Below, piece by piece: positions 31,739 through 40,359 of a DNA stretch of 64,000 nucleotides. The position numbers and the translations under genes are program-made. The notes under the pieces are model-generated. The model ran no database searches. It saw only the letters and a list, made by a program, of their open reading frames with translations, and was not told where the DNA came from. Source of the DNA: Nocardia nova (GTDB taxonomy: Bacteria > Actinomycetota > Actinomycetes > Mycobacteriales > Mycobacteriaceae); NCBI RefSeq assembly GCF_002933465.1, contig NZ_PSZE01000033.1, forward strand, positions 1-64,000, read 5' to 3'. Within the stretch, counting starts at the first letter, position 1; every line of letters begins with the position of its first letter.

Positions 31739-31742
31739 TTGA

Positions 31743-32504
31743 ATGAACGTCCCGACCTCGACCGCCGATCCCGTCGCCGCGCCCCCGGCGGTCGAATTCG
31801 ACAATCGCGATGCCGTCTACGAGTACTACCGCACCCACCGGGCGCCCCGCGCCCGCGCCCGCCTGTTCTACGCGATCACCGCGTATCGCAAGCGTCCCGC
31901 GGTCCGCTACGCGGACGGCGCCCGCGCGGCGATCCGGCAGCTGATCCGTGACAACCGCCGCATGATCATCGCGATCAACCATGTCAGCGTGGAAGATCCG
32001 CGCACCGTCGCCGCCTTCGCCTGGCGCAGCGTGTTCCGGCCGCGGATCGGCCACATCCGCGTGCTGGCCAAGGACGAGCTGTTCACCGAGCAGGGGCAGC
32101 GATCTCGCATCGACATCATGGGCGCCATCCCGGTGTTCCGCGGCAAGGACCACGGCCCACGGGCCGCCTACACCGCCGGCCAGCAACTGATGGACGTCTG
32201 CGTCGGGCGCATGGTCGACGGTGACGACCTCGCGTTGTTCCCGGAGGGCACCTGCAACGAGACCGATCCGACCCGCGTGCAGGCCATCGGCACCGGCATC
32301 GGCCACATCGCCGCACGGGCCCGAAAGGCCGGGGCGACACCTGTTTTCGTCTTCCTCGGCCTGACCTACGGCCCCGACGGCCGCGCCACGTTCTACCTCG
32401 ACGAGCCGCTGCCGGACTTCCCGGAGCGACCGGCCCAGATCACCCGGGTCGTCGGCACCCGGATGCAGCGCGCGCTCGACGGAGCGATCGCGGCCGTCCG
32501 GTAG
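31743..32504 (+). CDS. 1-acyl-sn-glycerol-3-phosphate acyltransferase-like protein (PlsC family)
   Basis: 253 aa. The catalytic block INHVSVEDP corresponds to NH-x4-D, with the second block IMGAIPVFRGK, the third FPEGTCNETDP and a final TPVFVFLGLTYG. These are the four conserved motifs of glycerolipid acyltransferases. No clear membrane anchor is seen, only an amphipathic N-terminal region (YEYYRTHRAPRARARLFYAI). It probably acylates lysophosphatidic acid or a related glycerolipid at the membrane surface. The CGTAGG inverted-repeat cluster almost touches its start codon, implying tight control. Confidence 0.82.
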   Translation: MNVPTSTADPVAAPPAVEFDNRDAVYEYYRTHRAPRARARLFYAITAYRKRPAVRYADGARAAIRQLIRDNRRMIIAINHVSVEDPRTVAAFAWRSVFRPRIGHIRVLAKDELFTEQGQRSRIDIMGAIPVFRGKDHGPRAAYTAGQQLMDVCVGRMVDGDDLALFPEGTCNETDPTRVQAIGTGIGHIAARARKAGATPVFVFLGLTYGPDGRATFYLDEPLPDFPERPAQITRVVGTRMQRALDGAIAAVR

Positions 32505-32571
32505 CCCGCAAGTCAACCGCCACTACCTTTCCCCTCGGACGGCCCCAATCGCCCGAGCGGAGACCAGTTGA

Positions 32572-32590
32572 TTTTTCCCAGCGGGAGAAA
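32572..32590. promoter_or_regulatory. Inverted repeat upstream of the TetR gene
   Basis: TTTTTCCC-AGC-GGGAGAAAA is an 8-bp inverted repeat with one G.T pair. It lies about 75 bp before the TetR start and could be its autoregulatory operator. It is the only AT-rich spot in the 160-bp gap. Confidence 0.4.
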
Positions 32591-32664
32591 ATATCGGCGG
32601 AACTCGTATCCGTCCGCCGGGCGTGTTGTCCGGACCCGCCGCCGGCATCCGTAGCCTGAGAGGA

Positions 32665-33375
32665 GTGAGCGGCGGGAATACAACCGGGTCCGGGGCTGGA
32701 ATCGTGCAGACATCGCGGCGCGGCCGCGGGCGTCCGCCCCAGCTGAGCCGGGACCGCATCGTCGCGGCCGCCCGCGCGCTGCCTCCGGAAACACTCACCA
32801 TGAAAGCGGTCGCCGACGCGCTGGGCGTCGACCGCAAATCGCTGAACTACCACGTCAGCGACCGCAACGGATTGCTGGAGCTGGTCGCACTGGACGCCTT
32901 CGAAACCGAGATCCGCCGCCTTGCCCTGCCCGCCGAGGGTGATTGGCGGCAGCTGCTGCGGCTGTTCACCGCCGCGGTCGCCGAGGCCCTCACCCAGGTC
33001 GGCATCTTGATCTCCCATGTGCGATTCCGTGGCCGAGGCGGCCTGTCGACGTCGGCGGAGATCGAGCGGATTTCCCAGTCCCTGGTCAGCTCCGGATTCG
33101 AGCCGATGGAGGCCGGGCGCACGCTGCGACTACTCACCGATATCGCGCACTCCGCGGCGCGCGAGGCCGCGGAGGTGCCCCGGGGCCACGTCGACATCCA
33201 GGCCGAACATGTCGCGCGGACCCTGAATTCGGAAGCGGGACGGGATTTCCCACTCCTGCGGCAGGTCGCGACCACCCGCGAGAGCGCCGCGCGCGTCGGC
33301 GAGCAGTTCGAATTCGACCTCGAGCTCGTGATCGCCGGGCTGGAACGCAAGCTCGAGGCACGCGGCCGGGCCTGA
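32665..33375 (+). CDS. TetR-family regulator with TetR_C-like effector domain
   Basis: 236 aa. After a flexible N-terminus, the DNA-binding domain (about 20-70) reads LSRDRIVAAARALPPETLTM, KAVADALGVDRKSLNYHVSD. The C-terminal half resembles the TetR_C type found in tetracycline-class repressors (LLRLFTAAVAEALTQVGILI and HVARTLNSEAGRDFPLL). The start is uncertain: the GTG at 32665 directly follows AGAGGA, and a GTG at 32704 is also possible. It may regulate itself and the acyltransferase upstream; the ligand is unknown. Confidence 0.78.
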   Translation: MSGGNTTGSGAGIVQTSRRGRGRPPQLSRDRIVAAARALPPETLTMKAVADALGVDRKSLNYHVSDRNGLLELVALDAFETEIRRLALPAEGDWRQLLRLFTAAVAEALTQVGILISHVRFRGRGGLSTSAEIERISQSLVSSGFEPMEAGRTLRLLTDIAHSAAREAAEVPRGHVDIQAEHVARTLNSEAGRDFPLLRQVATTRESAARVGEQFEFDLELVIAGLERKLEARGRA

Positions 33376-33475
33376 GGTTCCCGTATTTCGATCCCCGTGA
33401 CCGTAACGCTGGCCGGACGCGGCCACCGGATGGTTACCTACCGGACGTCCGACACGGTGGAAGAGAGGTCGTGCG

Positions 33476-34408
33476 ATGTCCGTCGACGAGGTAACCGGTA
33501 CCCCGGTGCGAGTGGTCCGGCTGGGAAACCACATCGGCGCCCGGATCGAGGGCGTACGCCTCGGCGGTTCCCTGGACGCCGACACCGTCGCCGCCATCCG
33601 CGCGGCTCTGCACCGGCACAAGGTGATCTTCTTCCGCGGCCAGGACCACCTGACCGAGAACGGGCAGTACGAGTTCGCGCGCCTGCTCGGCACACCCACC
33701 ACCGCGCACCCGACGCTCACCTCGGCGGGGGTGAAGAGCCTGGCCATCGACTCACAGCACGGCCGCTCCAATGTCTGGCACACCGACGTCACCTTCGTCG
33801 ACCGCGTGCCGAAGACCTCGATCTTGCGTGCGGTGTCCCTGCCGTCCTACGGCGGATCCACCACGTGGGCCTCCACCGTCGCCGCCTACGATTCACTACC
33901 GCACCCGCTGCGGGTGCTGGCCGAGAATCTGCGTGCCCGCCACACCAACCGCTACGACTACGCCGCCGATACCGACGACCGGCCCGACGACGGAACTCGT
34001 TCGTACCGAACCGAATTCGAGTCCCGCTATTTCGAGACCGAACATCCGGTGGTGCATGTCCATCCCGAGACCGGCGAACGCGCGCTGCTGCTGGGCTGCT
34101 TCGTCAAGGAGATCGTCGGCCTGTCCACCGCCGAATCGCGGGCGCTGTTGCGCCTGTTCCAGGATCGGGTGACCCGGCTCGAGCACACCACCCGCTGGGA
34201 TTGGGCGCCCGGCGATGTGGCGATCTGGGACAACCACGCCACCCAGCACTACGCGATCGACGACTACGACGGCGCCGAACACCGCCGGCTCACCCGCATC
34301 ACACTGGCCGGTGACGTACCCGTCGGCGTCGACGGCCGGCCGAGCACGGTGATCGCCGGTGACGCACAGGCGTACTCCCGCGTGGAGTCGCTACCGCGAG
34401 CGGCGTGA
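33476..34408 (+). CDS. TauD/TfdA-family Fe(II)/2-oxoglutarate dioxygenase
   Basis: 310 aa. The facial triad is seen as H-x-D in VWHTDVTF and a distal His in WDNHATQHYAID, with the 2-oxoglutarate-binding Arg in EHRRLTRITLAG. The N-terminal GNHIGARIEGVRLGGSLDAD and the FFRGQDHLTENGQYEFARLL block are typical of taurine and alkylsulfate dioxygenases (TauD, AtsK). Such enzymes release sulfite or sulfate from organosulfur compounds, but related members act on other substrates. The ribosome site GAAGAGAGG precedes ATG 33476. It lies 110 bp before an OpuC-type transporter operon, which might import its substrate. Confidence 0.85.
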   Translation: MSVDEVTGTPVRVVRLGNHIGARIEGVRLGGSLDADTVAAIRAALHRHKVIFFRGQDHLTENGQYEFARLLGTPTTAHPTLTSAGVKSLAIDSQHGRSNVWHTDVTFVDRVPKTSILRAVSLPSYGGSTTWASTVAAYDSLPHPLRVLAENLRARHTNRYDYAADTDDRPDDGTRSYRTEFESRYFETEHPVVHVHPETGERALLLGCFVKEIVGLSTAESRALLRLFQDRVTRLEHTTRWDWAPGDVAIWDNHATQHYAIDDYDGAEHRRLTRITLAGDVPVGVDGRPSTVIAGDAQAYSRVESLPRAA

Positions 34409-34518
34409 ACCGCGCGGCGTGCGGAACCGGAGCCGCACCGTCATTTAGTCTTTGACACACCGCCGCCCGGCGGCGGCGCGCGGGCGGGTGCCGGCAGAGG
34501 GCTGACGATGGGAGTCCC

Positions 34519-35163
34519 GTGAACCTGTGGAATTACATCCGAGGGCGGGGTGACACTCTGGCCTTCCTCACCTATCAGCATGCGTCACTGGCGTTTCAGA
34601 CGGTTCTGGTCGGCACGATCGTCGCCGTGCTCATCGCGATGGCGGTCTACCGGCTGCCGCTGCTGTCGCAACTCTCGCTCACCTCCAGCCGGGTAGCGCT
34701 GACCATTCCGTCGCTGGCGCTGCTGGCGTTGCTGCTGGTGCCGTTCGGGCTGGGCGTCGTCCCGTCGTTCATCATGCTGGCGTTCTTCGCGGCGCTGCCG
34801 GTGATCGGCAACGCGATCGTCGGGTTGCGCTCGGTACCGGCCTCGGTGGTGGAATCCGCACGCGGAATCGGATTCTCCCGCACCCGTATCCTGCTCACCG
34901 TCGAACTGCCGATCGCGTGGCCGGTGATCCTGACCGGTATCCGGGTCTCCACGCAGATGATCGTCGGAGTCGCCGCCATCGTCGCCTACGTCCTCGGGCC
35001 GGGTCTGGGGTCGCTGATCTTCAACGGCCTGTCGCGACTGGGCGGCGCGAACGCTCTGGAGACGGCGGCCACGGGCACCATCCTCATCGTCATCGTGGCG
35101 CTGGTGTTCGACGCGCTACTCGTTCTGCTGGGCCGCCTCACCATCGCACAAGGACTCTCATGA
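34519..35163 (+). CDS. OpuC/ProW-type ABC transporter permease
   Basis: 214 aa with five or six membrane helices and the permease EAA-type loop SARGIGFSRTRILLTVELP. VALTIPSLALLALLLVPFGL and LPVIGNAIVGLRSVPASVVE are conserved in osmoprotectant permeases. GTG 34519 starts the operon. The stop overlaps the ATPase start in ATGA. With the second permease it would form a heterodimer in the cytoplasmic membrane. Confidence 0.88.
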   Translation: MNLWNYIRGRGDTLAFLTYQHASLAFQTVLVGTIVAVLIAMAVYRLPLLSQLSLTSSRVALTIPSLALLALLLVPFGLGVVPSFIMLAFFAALPVIGNAIVGLRSVPASVVESARGIGFSRTRILLTVELPIAWPVILTGIRVSTQMIVGVAAIVAYVLGPGLGSLIFNGLSRLGGANALETAATGTILIVIVALVFDALLVLLGRLTIAQGLS

Positions 35164-36446
35164 CCGACGCTGTGACCGACCGGCCCGCGCCGGCAACGCC
35201 GGAACGCAATGTCACCGGGGCGTCCATCGTCCTCGACTCGGTCGCGAAGAGGTACAAAGGCCAGGACAAACCGGCCGTCGCCCGCCTCGACCTCGAGATC
35301 GAGGCCGGCCGGATCGTCGCCTTCGTCGGCCCCTCCGGCTGTGGGAAAACGACCACCCTGAAGATGATCAACCGGCTGATCGAACCGACCGAGGGCCGCA
35401 TCTTCATCGGCGGCCGCGACGTGACCCGCGAGGACCCGGACAAGCTGCGGCAGTCGATCGGGTACGTCATCCAATCCGGCGGCCTGTTCCCGCACTGGTC
35501 GGTGCGCAAGAACGTGGGCGCGATCCCGCGGGTGCTCGGCTGGGACAAGAAGCGGATCGCCGAGCGCACCGAATATCTGCTCGAACTCGTCGGCCTGGAT
35601 CCCGGTGTCTTCGCCGACCGGCTGCCCAAGGACATGTCCGGCGGACAGCAACAGCGAGTCGGTGTCGCGCGGGCGCTGGCCGCCGATCCCCCGGTGCTGC
35701 TGATGGACGAGCCGTTCGGCGCGGTCGACCCGATCACCCGAGTTCGCTTGCAGGACAGCCTGATCGCGATTCAGCACGAACTCGGCAAGACCATCGTCGT
35801 CGTCACCCACGATTTCGAGGAGGCCACCAAACTCGGCGACAAGGTGCTCATCCTGTCCGAGGGCGGGCACGTCGAGCAGTACGCGCGGCCCGAGGAGATC
35901 CTCACCGCACCGGCCACGCCCTTCGTGGAGGAATTCGTCGGATCCGGCGCCAAACTCGCCTATCTGACCGTGCAGCGGGTGCGCGACGTGGAGTGGGACG
36001 ACGTGGTCACCGCCCGCATCGGCGAGCCGGCGCAGGCGGTGATTCAGCGCGCGCGGGCCGCCGGCCAGACCTGGGTGGTGGTCGTCGACGACGCCGGACG
36101 GCCACGGTCGTGGCCCTCGCTCACCGAACTGGCGAGCAAACCGGAGGTGTCGGACTACCTCGATCGGCGGTTGCCGGTCGTCGCCCGCTCCTCGACCCTC
36201 AACGACGCCCTCGACGCGATGCTGGCGGCCAGTCAGGGTGCGGCCCTGGTGACCGACGGGCGCGGTGCGGTCGTCGGCTCGATCGGCATCGGCACGGTGA
36301 CCGAGACCATCCAGGCCGCACTCGCCGACGTGCGCTCCGAGGAACACGACACCTCGTACGAAACCTACGTCGACGGAACCGATCCCGCGCCCACGCCGGT
36401 GATCGCCGCCGACGACGACGAACACGAATCGGCCAGGCGGTCATGA
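35160..36446 (+). CDS. OpuCA/ProV-type ABC transporter ATPase with CBS domains
   Basis: 428 aa. The nucleotide-binding domain has Walker A GPSGCGKTT (near 55), a Q-loop in YVIQSGGLFPHWSV, signature MSGGQQQRVGVARAL, Walker B VLLMDEPFGAVD and H-loop VVTHDFEEA. The C-terminal part (about 280-400) contains two CBS-like units (RARAAGQTWVVVVDDAGRP and VVARSSTLNDALDAMLAAS), which in OpuA sense ionic strength. It should energise uptake of a quaternary amine osmoprotectant such as glycine betaine, carnitine or choline. Confidence 0.9.
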   Translation: MTDAVTDRPAPATPERNVTGASIVLDSVAKRYKGQDKPAVARLDLEIEAGRIVAFVGPSGCGKTTTLKMINRLIEPTEGRIFIGGRDVTREDPDKLRQSIGYVIQSGGLFPHWSVRKNVGAIPRVLGWDKKRIAERTEYLLELVGLDPGVFADRLPKDMSGGQQQRVGVARALAADPPVLLMDEPFGAVDPITRVRLQDSLIAIQHELGKTIVVVTHDFEEATKLGDKVLILSEGGHVEQYARPEEILTAPATPFVEEFVGSGAKLAYLTVQRVRDVEWDDVVTARIGEPAQAVIQRARAAGQTWVVVVDDAGRPRSWPSLTELASKPEVSDYLDRRLPVVARSSTLNDALDAMLAASQGAALVTDGRGAVVGSIGIGTVTETIQAALADVRSEEHDTSYETYVDGTDPAPTPVIAADDDEHESARRS

Positions 36447-37180
36447 CCCGCCTGCGCCGGTTGCCGATGGACGTCTGGTTCGAGCCGCTGATCATCCTCG
36501 TCATCGGCATCGGCTACATCGTCTGGTATCGGTCGACGACATTCACCCCGACCGAACAGGCCTCGCTGGCCTGGTCCAACCTGCAGACCACGATCTGGTC
36601 GCATATCGAGCTGACCGTGGCGGCCACGGTGATCGTGGTCGTCGTCGCGATTCCGCTGGGTATCGCGCTGACCCGGCCCGCACTGAAACGCCTGGAGCCG
36701 ATCGCGGTCAACATCGCCAATATCGGCCAGGCCGCGCCGGCGGTCGGGCTGCTGGTGTTGTTCACCTTCTGGCTGGGCACCGGATTCCGCACGGCGGTCG
36801 TCGGTTTGGTGGTGTACGCGATTCTGCCGATCCTGCAGAACACCATCATCGGCCTGCGGCAGGTGGATCAGCGCACCATCGAGGCCTCGCGCGGGATCGG
36901 GTTCTCCGCCACCCGCACCCTGGTCCGGGTGGAGTTGCCGCTCGCGGTGCCGGTGATCCTCAACGGGGTGCGCACCGCCCTGGTGATTCTGGTCGGCACC
37001 GCGACCCTGAGCACCTTCATCGGCGCCACCAGCCTCGGCACACTGATCACCACGGGCGTCACGCTGTTCCTGCCGAAACTGCTCGTATCCGGAGCGATCC
37101 TGGTCGGACTGCTGGCGTTGATCATCGACTGGCTGGGCAGACTCGTCGAACTGGCCGCGACCCCGCGAGGTGTGTCATGA
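36443..37180 (+). CDS. OpuC/ProW-type ABC transporter permease, second subunit
   Basis: 245 aa with six predicted membrane segments, starting with PLIILVIGIGYIVWY and ending LLALIIDWLGRLVEL. The EAA loop is EASRGIGFSATRTLVRVELP, parallel to the first permease. GQAAPAVGLLVLFTFWLGTG is typical of the family. It starts in an ATGA overlap with the ATPase and its stop overlaps the substrate-binding gene. Confidence 0.88.
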   Translation: MTRLRRLPMDVWFEPLIILVIGIGYIVWYRSTTFTPTEQASLAWSNLQTTIWSHIELTVAATVIVVVVAIPLGIALTRPALKRLEPIAVNIANIGQAAPAVGLLVLFTFWLGTGFRTAVVGLVVYAILPILQNTIIGLRQVDQRTIEASRGIGFSATRTLVRVELPLAVPVILNGVRTALVILVGTATLSTFIGATSLGTLITTGVTLFLPKLLVSGAILVGLLALIIDWLGRLVELAATPRGVS

Positions 37181-38154
37181 GATCGGCCCGGGCCCTGGCA
37201 TTGGTCGCGATCGTCGTCGCGGTGGCGATGCTCAGCGGATGCGGGCTGGTGAGCTCATCGGGAACCTTCCACGACGCGAGCCTGCCCGGCGGGCAGCGAC
37301 CACTCGACGGCGCGAAACTCGTTGTGACGTCGAAGAGTTTCACCGAGGGCGTGCTGCTGGGCAAGATCACCGCGACCTATCTGGCCGCGGCCGGCGCGAA
37401 GGTCACCGACCTGACCGGCGCACCGGGTTCGGCCTCGTCGCGGCAAGCTCAGCTCAACGGTGACGCCGACATCCTGTGGGAGTACACCGGTACCGGCTGG
37501 GTCAATTACCACAACGAAACCGAGACGATCTCCGATCCGCAAGAACTCTGGCAGCGCGTGCACGACATCGAGACGCGGGAGCACAACCTGGAGTGGCTGC
37601 CACCGGCGAATTTCAACGACACCTACGCTTTCGGTGTGTCGACGCCGACCGCGCAACGGCTGGGGGTGAAGTCGCTGTCGGATGTGGCGGCGTTGCCGGT
37701 GCGCGACCGCACGTTCTGCGTCGACGACGAATTCTTCAGCCGCGCCGACGGTTTCATTCCCATGCTGCAGAAATACGGCATCCCCTACAACGATCCGAAC
37801 GGCGTGCCCACCGGCAACGTCACCCGGATGGACGCCGGCGTCGTCTACACCGCCACGGCCAAGAGCTCGCCGTGCAATTTCGGCATGATCTACACCACCG
37901 ACGGCCGGGTGAAGAATCTGAATCTCGTCGTGCTCGACGACGACAAGAAATTCTTCCTGCCCTACAGCGGTGCCGCCGTCGTGCGCGGTGAGGTCCTGGA
38001 CCGCTATCCGCAGTTGCGACAGCTGCTGGGCACGATTTCCGACCGTCTGACCAATGACCTGATGCAGGAACTCAACGGCCGCGTCGATATCGACGGCGAG
38101 GATCCCGCCGACGTCGCCTACGACTGGTTGAAGAGCGAAAAGCTCGTCGAATAG
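37177..38154 (+). CDS. OpuCC-type glycine betaine/choline-binding lipoprotein
   Basis: 325 aa. Signal peptide MRSARALALVAIVVAVAMLS with lipobox LSGC, so the mature protein is anchored outside the membrane. KLVVTSKSFTEGVLLGKITA is the conserved opening of OpuAC/OpuCC binding proteins. DILWEYTGTGWVNYH and FNDTYAFGVST supply residues of the aromatic ligand cage; VVYTATAKSSPCNFGMIYTT follows. It delivers a quaternary ammonium solute to the two permeases. Last gene of the operon; the convergent aconitase-like gene ends 7 bp later. Confidence 0.88.
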   Translation: MRSARALALVAIVVAVAMLSGCGLVSSSGTFHDASLPGGQRPLDGAKLVVTSKSFTEGVLLGKITATYLAAAGAKVTDLTGAPGSASSRQAQLNGDADILWEYTGTGWVNYHNETETISDPQELWQRVHDIETREHNLEWLPPANFNDTYAFGVSTPTAQRLGVKSLSDVAALPVRDRTFCVDDEFFSRADGFIPMLQKYGIPYNDPNGVPTGNVTRMDAGVVYTATAKSSPCNFGMIYTTDGRVKNLNLVVLDDDKKFFLPYSGAAVVRGEVLDRYPQLRQLLGTISDRLTNDLMQELNGRVDIDGEDPADVAYDWLKSEKLVE

Positions 38155-38161
38155 ACAAACA

Positions 38162-40168
38162 TCAGCGGGTGGACATCTCCCGCGCCGCCTGCGCGGCCGC
38201 CAGCCGCGGAATGATGCCGCCGGCCAGTACCGTTTCCACCTGACGGTCCGAAAGCCGGTGCCGCAGCGAGATGTCCACGTTCGCGGTGACATCGCGGGCG
38301 GTGATCGCGGAACCGGTGGTGAGCGCCGCACGCAGCCCCTCGATGCGCAGCACGTCGCCGACCCCGATGCGGTCGTAATCGGCGGGATCGGCGAATTCGA
38401 GGGCGACGATGCCGAAATTGGCCAGATTCTGCCAGTGGATGCGCGCATACGATTTCGCGATCACCGCCCGCAGCCCCAGATACCTCGGCGCGATCGCGGC
38501 ATGTTCCCGCGACGAGCCCTGCCCGTAGTTGTCTCCGCCCACGATGACGTGTCCGGTGGTGCCGGAGATATCGGCCGCATGCCGGGGATAGTCCGGATCG
38601 ATACGGGTGAAAGCGAATTCGGCGAGTTTCGGAATATTCGAGCGGAACGGCAGCGCCCGCGCTCCGGCCGGGGAGATGTCGTCGGTGGAGATGTCATCGC
38701 CGACCACGAGCAGTACCGGCGCCTCGATCACGTCGGGCAGCGGATCGAAATCCGGCAGCGCGGAGATGTTGGGGCCCTTCACCAATTCCACCGCGCGCGC
38801 CTGCGCCACCGGCAGCGGCGGCACCAGCATCGCGGTGTTGACCGATGCCTGTGCGGGCAGATTCAGCACCGGATAGTCGAGGCCCAGCTCGTTCGCGAGA
38901 TCGCGCGGATCGGTGATCGTCCCGGTCAGCGCCGATGCGGCGGCGGTCTCCGGCGAGCACAACCACACCGCATCCTCATCGGTGCCCGAGCGCCCCGGAA
39001 AGTTGCGCGGCATGGTGCGTAGCGAATTGCGGCCCACGGCCGGTGCCTGCCCCATGCCGATGCACCCCATACATCCGGACTGATGGATGCGCGCCCCGGC
39101 ACGGATCAGTTCGAAGGTGGCGCCCATCTTGGTCAGATCCTCGAAGATCTCGCGCGAGGACGGGTTGACGTCGAAGCTGACGTCGCTGTGGGTTTGGCGG
39201 CCGGAGACGATGGCGGCGGCCATCGCGAAATCACGCAGCCCGGGGTTGGCCGAGGACCCGATGACCACCTGCGCCACCGGCTCGCCGGCGACCTCGCGCA
39301 CCGGCACCACATCCCCGGGGGACGACGGCCTGGCGATCAGCGGCTCGATCGCGGACAGGTCGATATACTCGTCGACGTCGTAGGTGGCGCCCTCGTCGGC
39401 CCGCAGTTCGGTGAAATCGCCGGCGCGATCCTCGGCGCGCAGGAAGTCGCGCACCGCGTCGTCGGCGGGAAAGACCGTGGTGGTGGCGCCGAGTTCGGCG
39501 CCCATATTGGCGATCACATGCCGATCCATCGCCGTGAGGGTCGCCAGGCCGGGACCGTGATATTCGAGGATCCGGTTCACGCCGCCCTTGACGCCGTGGC
39601 GGCGCAACATCTCCAGGATCACATCCTTGGCCGAACACCAGGGCGGCAGCTCACCGGTCAGTTCGATGCCCCAGATCTGCGGCATGGTGATGTAGAGCGG
39701 CTCACCGGCCATGGCGAGCGCGACCTCGAGACCGCCGACGCCGATCGCGAGCATGCCCAGCGAACCACCGGCCGGCGTATGGGAATCCGAGCCGACCATC
39801 GTCACGCCGGGTCTGCCGAAACGCTGCATATGGGTCGGATGCGAGACCCCGTTGCCCGGTTTCGAGAACCACAGCCCGTAGCGGCGGCACGCCGACAGCA
39901 GAAATTCGTGATCCTGGGCGTTCTTGTCGTCGGTCTGCAGCAGATTGTGGTCGACGTACTGGGCGCTGAGCTCGGTGCGCACCCGGTCGAGGCCGAGTGC
40001 CTCGAGTTCCTGCATCACCAGGGTGCCGGTGGCGTCCTGGGTGAGGGTCTGGTCGATGCGCAGCGCGATCTCCTCCCCAGGACGCATCCGACCCGACACC
40101 AGGTGGGAGCCGATCAACTTCTGCGCGACGTTCCGGGGGCCGTCCCCGCGGATCTCCGGATCGGTCAT
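38162..40168 (-). CDS. Aconitase-like hydro-lyase with a missing cluster cysteine
   Basis: 668 aa with all four aconitase domains in one chain. Conserved blocks are HNLLQTDDKNAQDHEFL, MVGSDSHTPAGGSLGML with the catalytic Asp-His, GCMGCIGMGQAP (Cys 366 and 369), PRNFPGRSG, and in the swivel domain GDDISTDDISPAG and GDNYGQGSSREHA. The third cluster ligand in aconitases lies in an SCTN motif; here that site is GSSANPG (304-310), with no Cys. A Cys appears instead at 404 in VWLCSPETAAA, where Ala is usual. The enzyme may be an aconitase, methylaconitate-type or other hydro-lyase with an unusual cluster. It is single, with no operon partner. Confidence 0.8.
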   Translation of the reverse strand: MTDPEIRGDGPRNVAQKLIGSHLVSGRMRPGEEIALRIDQTLTQDATGTLVMQELEALGLDRVRTELSAQYVDHNLLQTDDKNAQDHEFLLSACRRYGLWFSKPGNGVSHPTHMQRFGRPGVTMVGSDSHTPAGGSLGMLAIGVGGLEVALAMAGEPLYITMPQIWGIELTGELPPWCSAKDVILEMLRRHGVKGGVNRILEYHGPGLATLTAMDRHVIANMGAELGATTTVFPADDAVRDFLRAEDRAGDFTELRADEGATYDVDEYIDLSAIEPLIARPSSPGDVVPVREVAGEPVAQVVIGSSANPGLRDFAMAAAIVSGRQTHSDVSFDVNPSSREIFEDLTKMGATFELIRAGARIHQSGCMGCIGMGQAPAVGRNSLRTMPRNFPGRSGTDEDAVWLCSPETAAASALTGTITDPRDLANELGLDYPVLNLPAQASVNTAMLVPPLPVAQARAVELVKGPNISALPDFDPLPDVIEAPVLLVVGDDISTDDISPAGARALPFRSNIPKLAEFAFTRIDPDYPRHAADISGTTGHVIVGGDNYGQGSSREHAAIAPRYLGLRAVIAKSYARIHWQNLANFGIVALEFADPADYDRIGVGDVLRIEGLRAALTTGSAITARDVTANVDISLRHRLSDRQVETVLAGGIIPRLAAAQAAREMSTR

Positions 40169-40359
40169 CTGCCCTCCTCTGCGCCGGCCCTGGCAGGATC
40201 ACCGGATCCGGGCGCGGTCGTTGGTGCGATGTCCCTTCCAGGATGCGCCCATCCCCGCCGGCTCGCCGCCACTTCGCCGCCCGCCTCGAACCGGCGCGCC
40301 CATGGGGCGCCGTGACCGCGGTCCCCCAACGTCGGCGAGCACGCCCCGCCGCGGGCCGT

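Noticed and set aside
34439..34500. Promoter with TTGACA at 34452 before the ABC operon
   Set aside because: No AT-containing -10 box follows at 16-19 bp; the next bases form a GC hairpin, so the match is probably chance.
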